From an uncultured Ectothiorhodospiraceae bacterium (GTDB taxonomy: Bacteria; Pseudomonadota; Gammaproteobacteria; UBA9214): a DNA stretch of 64,000 nt. Position 1 is the stretch's first letter. The number at the start of each line of letters is the position of its first letter. A model generated the notes under the pieces. The model searched no databases and was not told where the DNA came from. It saw only the letters and a program-made list of their open reading frames with translations. Shown here piece by piece: positions 59,763 through 64,000 of this stretch. Location of the stretch: positions 1-64,000 of the forward strand of contig CAMYJI010000008.1 in assembly GCA_947258545.1 (NCBI GenBank), in the 5' to 3' direction. Made by a program: the position numbers and the translations under genes.

Positions 59763-61052
59763 ATGCAAGTGTCGGTAGAAAACACGGGGGGGCTTGAACG
59801 TCGCATGACGGTCCAGGTGCCAGCCGAGCGTGTCGATCAGGAGGTCGGTTCCCGGCTTCAGTCGATGTCAAAGTCCGTTCGGCTTGACGGTTTCCGGCCG
59901 GGCAAGGTGCCGCTCGGTGTGGTTGAGAAGAAATTCGGCAAGCAAGTGCGCCTGGAAGTGATGAACCAGGTTATCCATTCCACCCTGCAGGAGGCACTTA
60001 CCCAGGAGAACCTGCGCCCGGCAGGCGAACCGAAGATCGAACCGAATGAGTCGCAACCGGGCGAGGTCCTGGAATACGTTGCGACCTTCGAGGTGTTTCC
60101 GGAACTGGCTGGCGCGATCGATGACAACTTCACGATCACCCGGCCCGTGGTGAAAGTAACCGATACGGAAATCGACGCAATGCTTGAAAAGCTGCGCAAG
60201 CAACGTGCCACCTGGACTGAAGTCGAACGTGACGCCAGGCTTGATGACCAGGTCGTCATCGACTTTGAAGGCAGGATCAACGGTGAGCCTTTCAGTGGCA
60301 ACAAGGGCGAGAGGATGCCGCTTGAACTGGGCTCGAACAGCATGATCCCGGGTTTCGAGGAACAGCTGGTCGGCGTTAGTAGCGGCGCTGAGAAGACGTT
60401 GCGGATCACCTTTCCGGAGGACTATCCGTCGGCAGAGGTCGCCGGCAAGGACGCAGAGTTCAATATCAAGGTGCATGGCGTGTCGGAGATGGTGCTGCCG
60501 GAACTGGATGATGACTTTGCCCGTGCCTTCGGTGTGGCCGACAGGGGCATGGGGGGGCTGCGCGAGGAAGTCACCAGCAACATGCAGCGCGAACTGAAGC
60601 AGCTGCTCAAGGGGAACCTCAAGGATCAGGTCTTTTCAGGGCTGCTGGAGAAAAACCAGGTCGAGGTACCGCGCAGCCTGATCGAGAACGAGATCGTGCA
60701 ACTCAGATCCCAGCAGGATTACCAGGGATTGGACACGGACGCGCTGCAGAACATGGCCGAACGCCGGGTCAAACTGGGCGTGTTGATCAGCGAGGTCGTC
60801 AAGCAGAACCAGATACAGATTGATCCTGACGGGGTGCGCGAGGCGGTCGAAACCATCGCGAGCTCCTATGAAAAGCCCGAGGAAGTTATCCAGTGGTACT
60901 ATGGAAACCAGGAAATGCTCGCTGGTATCCAATCCGCGGTGCTCGAGGATCAGGTGGTTGACTGGTTGATTGAAAACGGTGGTCTCAAGGTGGTAGAAAA
61001 ACAGACCTCATTTGATGAACTGGTTGAAGCAACCAGGCAATCTAAAGGATAG
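59763..61052 (+). CDS. tig: trigger factor
   Basis: From ATG 59763 the chaperone has 429 residues. The ribosome-binding motif is seen in VRLDGFRPGKVPLGVVEKKF; the FKBP domain includes DQVVIDFEGRINGEPFSG and GFEEQLVGVSSG; the C-terminal part is helical. It binds nascent chains at the exit tunnel and also has peptidyl-prolyl isomerase activity. It is followed by clpP after 6 bases. Confidence 0.97.
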   Translation: MQVSVENTGGLERRMTVQVPAERVDQEVGSRLQSMSKSVRLDGFRPGKVPLGVVEKKFGKQVRLEVMNQVIHSTLQEALTQENLRPAGEPKIEPNESQPGEVLEYVATFEVFPELAGAIDDNFTITRPVVKVTDTEIDAMLEKLRKQRATWTEVERDARLDDQVVIDFEGRINGEPFSGNKGERMPLELGSNSMIPGFEEQLVGVSSGAEKTLRITFPEDYPSAEVAGKDAEFNIKVHGVSEMVLPELDDDFARAFGVADRGMGGLREEVTSNMQRELKQLLKGNLKDQVFSGLLEKNQVEVPRSLIENEIVQLRSQQDYQGLDTDALQNMAERRVKLGVLISEVVKQNQIQIDPDGVREAVETIASSYEKPEEVIQWYYGNQEMLAGIQSAVLEDQVVDWLIENGGLKVVEKQTSFDELVEATRQSKG

Positions 61053-61058
61053 GATTCC

Positions 61059-61703
61059 ATGACCGATAGCAAGTATATGAATGGTGCAGCAGATACGAAA
61101 GCCCTGAATCTCGTCCCGATCGTTATTGAACAGACAGCGCGCGGCGAACGTTCCTATGACATCTATTCGCGCCTTTTAAAGGAGCGTGTTGTATTTATTG
61201 TCGGGCCGGTCGAGGATTATATGGCCAACGTCGTGGTCGCACAGTTGCTGTTCCTGGAATCAGAGAATCCTGACAAGGACATCCACCTGTACATCAACTC
61301 CCCGGGCGGATCGGTCACTGCCGGACTGGCTATCTATGACACCATGCAGTTCGTCAAGCCCGATGTCAGCACCATGTGTATCGGGCAGGCGGCCAGTATG
61401 GGCGCACTGTTGCTGGCTGGCGGCAGCAAGGGCAAGCGTGTGTGCCTGCCGCACTCGCGCATGATGATCCACCAGCCCCTGGGTGGTTTCCAGGGCCAGG
61501 CCACGGATATCGATATCCATGCCCGGGAGATCCTGTTGATCCGGGAAAAGCTCAACCTGATCCTGTCGCAACACACCGGACAGCCGCTGGAACGCATCGG
61601 CGAGGACACGGAGCGCGACAACTTCATGGGGGCCGAACAGGCGCAGGAATATGGCCTGATCGACCAGATCCTGGCCAGGCGCGAGGTCGGCATTGACGCC
61701 TAG
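61059..61703 (+). CDS. clpP: ATP-dependent Clp protease proteolytic subunit
   Basis: This 214-residue serine peptidase has the catalytic Ser in [19 protein letters not shown] and His in [18 protein letters not shown]; Asp lies near [13 protein letters not shown] short propeptide precedes [20 protein letters not shown]. It forms tetradecamers capped by ClpX. AAAGGATAGG precedes its ATG. The order tig-clpP-clpX-lon is the common gammaproteobacterial protease island. Confidence 0.97.
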   Translation: MTDSKYMNGAADTKALNLVPIVIEQTARGERSYDIYSRLLKERVVFIVGPVEDYMANVVVAQLLFLESENPDKDIHLYINSPGGSVTAGLAIYDTMQFVKPDVSTMCIGQAASMGALLLAGGSKGKRVCLPHSRMMIHQPLGGFQGQATDIDIHAREILLIREKLNLILSQHTGQPLERIGEDTERDNFMGAEQAQEYGLIDQILARREVGIDA

Positions 61704-61843
61704 GGCCGGGACAATCATCGGGTTAAGCGGATTTCCCTTGATAAAAAAATGATTTAGTGTGATTGAAGGAGTTGATTCGCAATCGCAAATAGTGTTAAAA
61801 AACTATCAGGTAAGTCCTTATTGAGACGTATGGGGATTCGAGT

Positions 61844-63115
61844 ATGAGTAACGACAGAGACGGTAAGGGTGACGACGGCAAGCTGCTCTACTGTTCCTTC
61901 TGCGGCAAAAGCCAGCATGAAGTACGCAAACTGATCGCCGGGCCCTCCGTCTTCGTCTGCGACGAATGTGTCGAATTGTGTAACGACATCATTCGTGAGG
62001 AAATGCAGGAGAAATCATCGACTGGCGGAGACAAGCTACCCAAGCCGCAGGAAATCAACGAGATCCTGAATGAATACGTGATTGGCCAGGACCGCGCCAA
62101 GAAGGTCCTCTCGGTAGCCGTCTACAACCATTACAAGCGCCTCGATGCCTCAAGCAAGAAGGATGAGGTTGAGCTCTCCAAGAGTAACATCCTGCTGATC
62201 GGCCCGACCGGTTCAGGCAAGACACTGCTGGCGGAAACCCTGGCGCGCCTGTTGAATGTCCCGTTCACTATTGCCGATGCCACCACGCTGACTGAAGCCG
62301 GCTATGTCGGTGAGGATGTCGAGAACATTATCCAGAAACTCCTGCAGAAGTGTGACTACGATGTCGACAAGGCCCAGACGGGTATCGTCTACATCGACGA
62401 GATTGACAAGATCTCGCGCAAGTCAGACAACCCTTCGATTACCCGGGATGTCTCCGGAGAAGGCGTGCAGCAGGCTTTACTGAAGCTGATCGAGGGCACA
62501 GTGGCATCTGTACCGCCTCAGGGCGGGCGCAAGCACCCGCAGCAGGAATTCCTGCAGGTGGACACTTCGAACATCCTGTTTATCGTCGGCGGCGCGTTTG
62601 CCGGCCTCGACAAGATCATTCGCAGCCGGTCGGAAACGGGTGGCATCGGCTTTGCCGCCGAGGTCAAGAGCAAGGATGAAGACATCAATCTCGGTGAGAT
62701 TCTCTATGACGTGGAACCCGAGGATCTCATCAAGTACGGCCTGATCCCTGAATTTGTCGGCCGTCTGCCGGTGGTGGCAACCCTGGAGGAGCTGGACGAG
62801 GACGCACTTATCCAGATCCTGACAGAGCCCAAGAATGCTCTGACCAAACAGTATGAGAAGCTGTTTGAGATGGAGGGCTGCGAAATAGAATTCCGTGATG
62901 ATGCCCTGCGTACCGTGGCTCGCAAGGCCATGGAGCGCAAGACCGGAGCGCGCGGTTTACGTACCATCCTCGAGCAGATCCTGCTCGACACCATGTATGA
63001 TCTCCCCTCGATGGAAAACGTCCTGAAAGTGGTCATTGACGAGGGCGTTATCCTAGGTAATTCCAAGCCGTACATGATTTTTGACGCCTCTGAGCCACTC
63101 GCGGCTTCAGAGTAG
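61844..63115 (+). CDS. clpX: ATP-dependent Clp protease ATP-binding subunit ClpX
   Basis: This 423-residue AAA+ unfoldase starts with a C4 zinc-binding domain ([27 protein letters not shown]), then Walker [19 protein letters not shown], Walker [12 protein letters not shown], the pore loop [10 protein letters not shown] and the sensor region [10 protein letters not shown]. It delivers substrates to ClpP. The 140-base gap after clpP is AT-rich and may contain a separate promoter, but I see no certain one. Confidence 0.98.
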   Translation: MSNDRDGKGDDGKLLYCSFCGKSQHEVRKLIAGPSVFVCDECVELCNDIIREEMQEKSSTGGDKLPKPQEINEILNEYVIGQDRAKKVLSVAVYNHYKRLDASSKKDEVELSKSNILLIGPTGSGKTLLAETLARLLNVPFTIADATTLTEAGYVGEDVENIIQKLLQKCDYDVDKAQTGIVYIDEIDKISRKSDNPSITRDVSGEGVQQALLKLIEGTVASVPPQGGRKHPQQEFLQVDTSNILFIVGGAFAGLDKIIRSRSETGGIGFAAEVKSKDEDINLGEILYDVEPEDLIKYGLIPEFVGRLPVVATLEELDEDALIQILTEPKNALTKQYEKLFEMEGCEIEFRDDALRTVARKAMERKTGARGLRTILEQILLDTMYDLPSMENVLKVVIDEGVILGNSKPYMIFDASEPLAASE

Positions 63116-63216
63116 TTGATATAAGTCCTTAGATATCAATAAGAAGAAGTATCTTCCTGCGTGGCGGGCAAGCTGGCATGTTCCTTGCCTCTTATTTAAT
63201 GCCTGTCAAAAATATG

Positions 63217-63246
63217 GTTGAAGTGTTGCAGGTGCGTCCCCATATT
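63217..63246 (+). promoter_or_regulatory. sigma-32 (heat-shock) promoter upstream of lon
   Basis: GGTTGAAG (63216-63223; core TTGAA) and CCCCATATT (63238-63246) are separated by 14 bases, close to the RpoH consensus CTTGAAA-N13/14-CCCCATnT. It lies about 125 bases before the lon start, and lon is a classical RpoH target. Confidence 0.72.
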
Positions 63247-63369
63247 GATGGCTGACGGATGCAACACAAGGGAATGAACGTTCCGACAGGCAGGGCACCG
63301 GAGCTTGCATGACGTAATCCAGGCGGTTTGCCGCCAGCGCCCCGGTAACACACAATCACTAAGGAATGG

Positions 63370-64000
63370 ATGGATATCAATATGACTGATCAAGCCACGA
63401 GCGCAATACCCGTTTTGCCATTACGGGATGTTGTTGTTTACCCGCACATGGTCATTCCGCTGTTTGTGGGACGTGAAAAATCAATCAATGCGCTGGATAC
63501 GGCCATGCAGGAGGACAAGAGGATCCTCCTGGTCGCGCAAAAAAATGCCGAAATAGATGACCCCTCTGTTGATGACATCCATGAAATTGGTACCCTGTCC
63601 ACTATCCTGCAGTTACTGAAGCTGCCCGACGGAACAGTCAAGGTCCTCGTGGAAGGCGCCGAACGTGCGCGGATCACGTCCTTCGAGACCACGGATGCCT
63701 TTTTCACCGCCCACATCGATCTGCTGGAACCGGATGAAATGGACGAGGAAAAGGAACTCGAGGTGTTGACCCGTTCCCTGCTGGCCATCTTCGAACAGTA
63801 TGTGAAACTCAACAAGAAAGTCCCGCCCGAGATTCTCACATCATTGTCGGGCATCGATGAGCCCGGGCGCCTGGCGGATACCATTGCCGCACACATGTCG
63901 CTCAAGCTTGAAGAGAAACAGAAGATTCTTGAAATCGAGAACTGCCATGAACGCATTGAGCGTCTCATAGGGCTGATCGAGGGCGAGATCGACATCATGC
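63370..64000 (+). CDS. lon: Lon protease, N-terminal part (runs off the window)
   Basis: The first 210 codons are present with no stop. SAIPVLPLRDVVVYPHMVIP and LFVGREKSINALDTAM are the start of the Lon N-terminal substrate-binding domain; LKLPDGTVKVLVEGAERARI and the segment around KILEIENCHERIERLIGLIE follow. ATG 63370 follows AAGGAA closely; ATG 63382 (MTDQATSA) is an alternative that matches the usual Lon start. The ATPase and Ser-Lys protease domains lie beyond the window. Confidence 0.96.
   Translation, partial: MDINMTDQATSAIPVLPLRDVVVYPHMVIPLFVGREKSINALDTAMQEDKRILLVAQKNAEIDDPSVDDIHEIGTLSTILQLLKLPDGTVKVLVEGAERARITSFETTDAFFTAHIDLLEPDEMDEEKELEVLTRSLLAIFEQYVKLNKKVPPEILTSLSGIDEPGRLADTIAAHMSLKLEEKQKILEIENCHERIERLIGLIEGEIDIM

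Overview
The window is a dense stretch of a gammaproteobacterial chromosome, fairly GC-rich. The gene order leuC-leuD-leuB-asd-fimV-truA-trpF-(trpBA)-accD-folC-SPOR-cvpA-purF-metZ and the block tRNAs-tig-clpP-clpX-lon resemble Pseudomonas-type gammaproteobacteria. The species cannot be named from sequence alone.

Layout. 1-1.1 kb: tRNA-Arg(CCT) with a duplicated 3' end, tRNA-Ala(CGC), and a very short FlgM-like gene. 1.6-8.2 kb: flagellar and c-di-GMP control (fleQ, a globin-coupled GGDEF/EAL protein, and fleN-fliA behind an excellent sigma-54 promoter, followed by a GYF-like membrane protein). 8.2-9.6 kb: amrA-amrB. 9.7-19.1 kb: glycogen metabolism (glgB, glgC, GH57, malQ, glgP; no glgA). 19.2-25 kb: tRNA-Leu(CAA), queA-tgt (queuosine) and yajC-secD-secF. 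25-30.5 kb, minus strand: SCO1-PCu(A)C-psd, then a His-rich exported protein, an ECF-like sigma factor, its zinc anti-sigma, a DUF3106 protein and suhB. 30.6-34.5 kb: prmB, small unknowns, aroC, an MFS transporter. 34.6-52.6 kb: leucine, aspartate-semialdehyde, tryptophan, fatty-acid, folate, purine and methionine biosynthesis; metZ has a SAM-II riboswitch and an intrinsic terminator in its leader. 52.7-58.1 kb: DUF455, a putative lipoprotein, lpxH, an exported cyclophilin, cysS, folD. 58.3-59.7 kb: a tRNA cluster containing a group I intron that encodes a PD-(D/E)XK homing endonuclease. 59.8-64 kb: tig, clpP, clpX and the start of lon behind a sigma-32-like promoter.

The most unusual features are: (1) the group I intron placed just 5' of the anticodon of a tRNA-Arg(TCT) whose 3' half I cannot find, next to a tRNA-Pro that also lacks its 3' end; (2) a family of five small inverted-repeat elements, four of which start exactly at the TAG stop codon of the upstream gene while the fifth ends exactly on the TAA stop of a minus-strand gene; (3) the SAM-II riboswitch/terminator in a gammaproteobacterium; (4) the exported His-rich protein placed in a sigma/anti-sigma operon beside copper-handling genes. 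No CRISPR array, intact transposase or prophage was seen.
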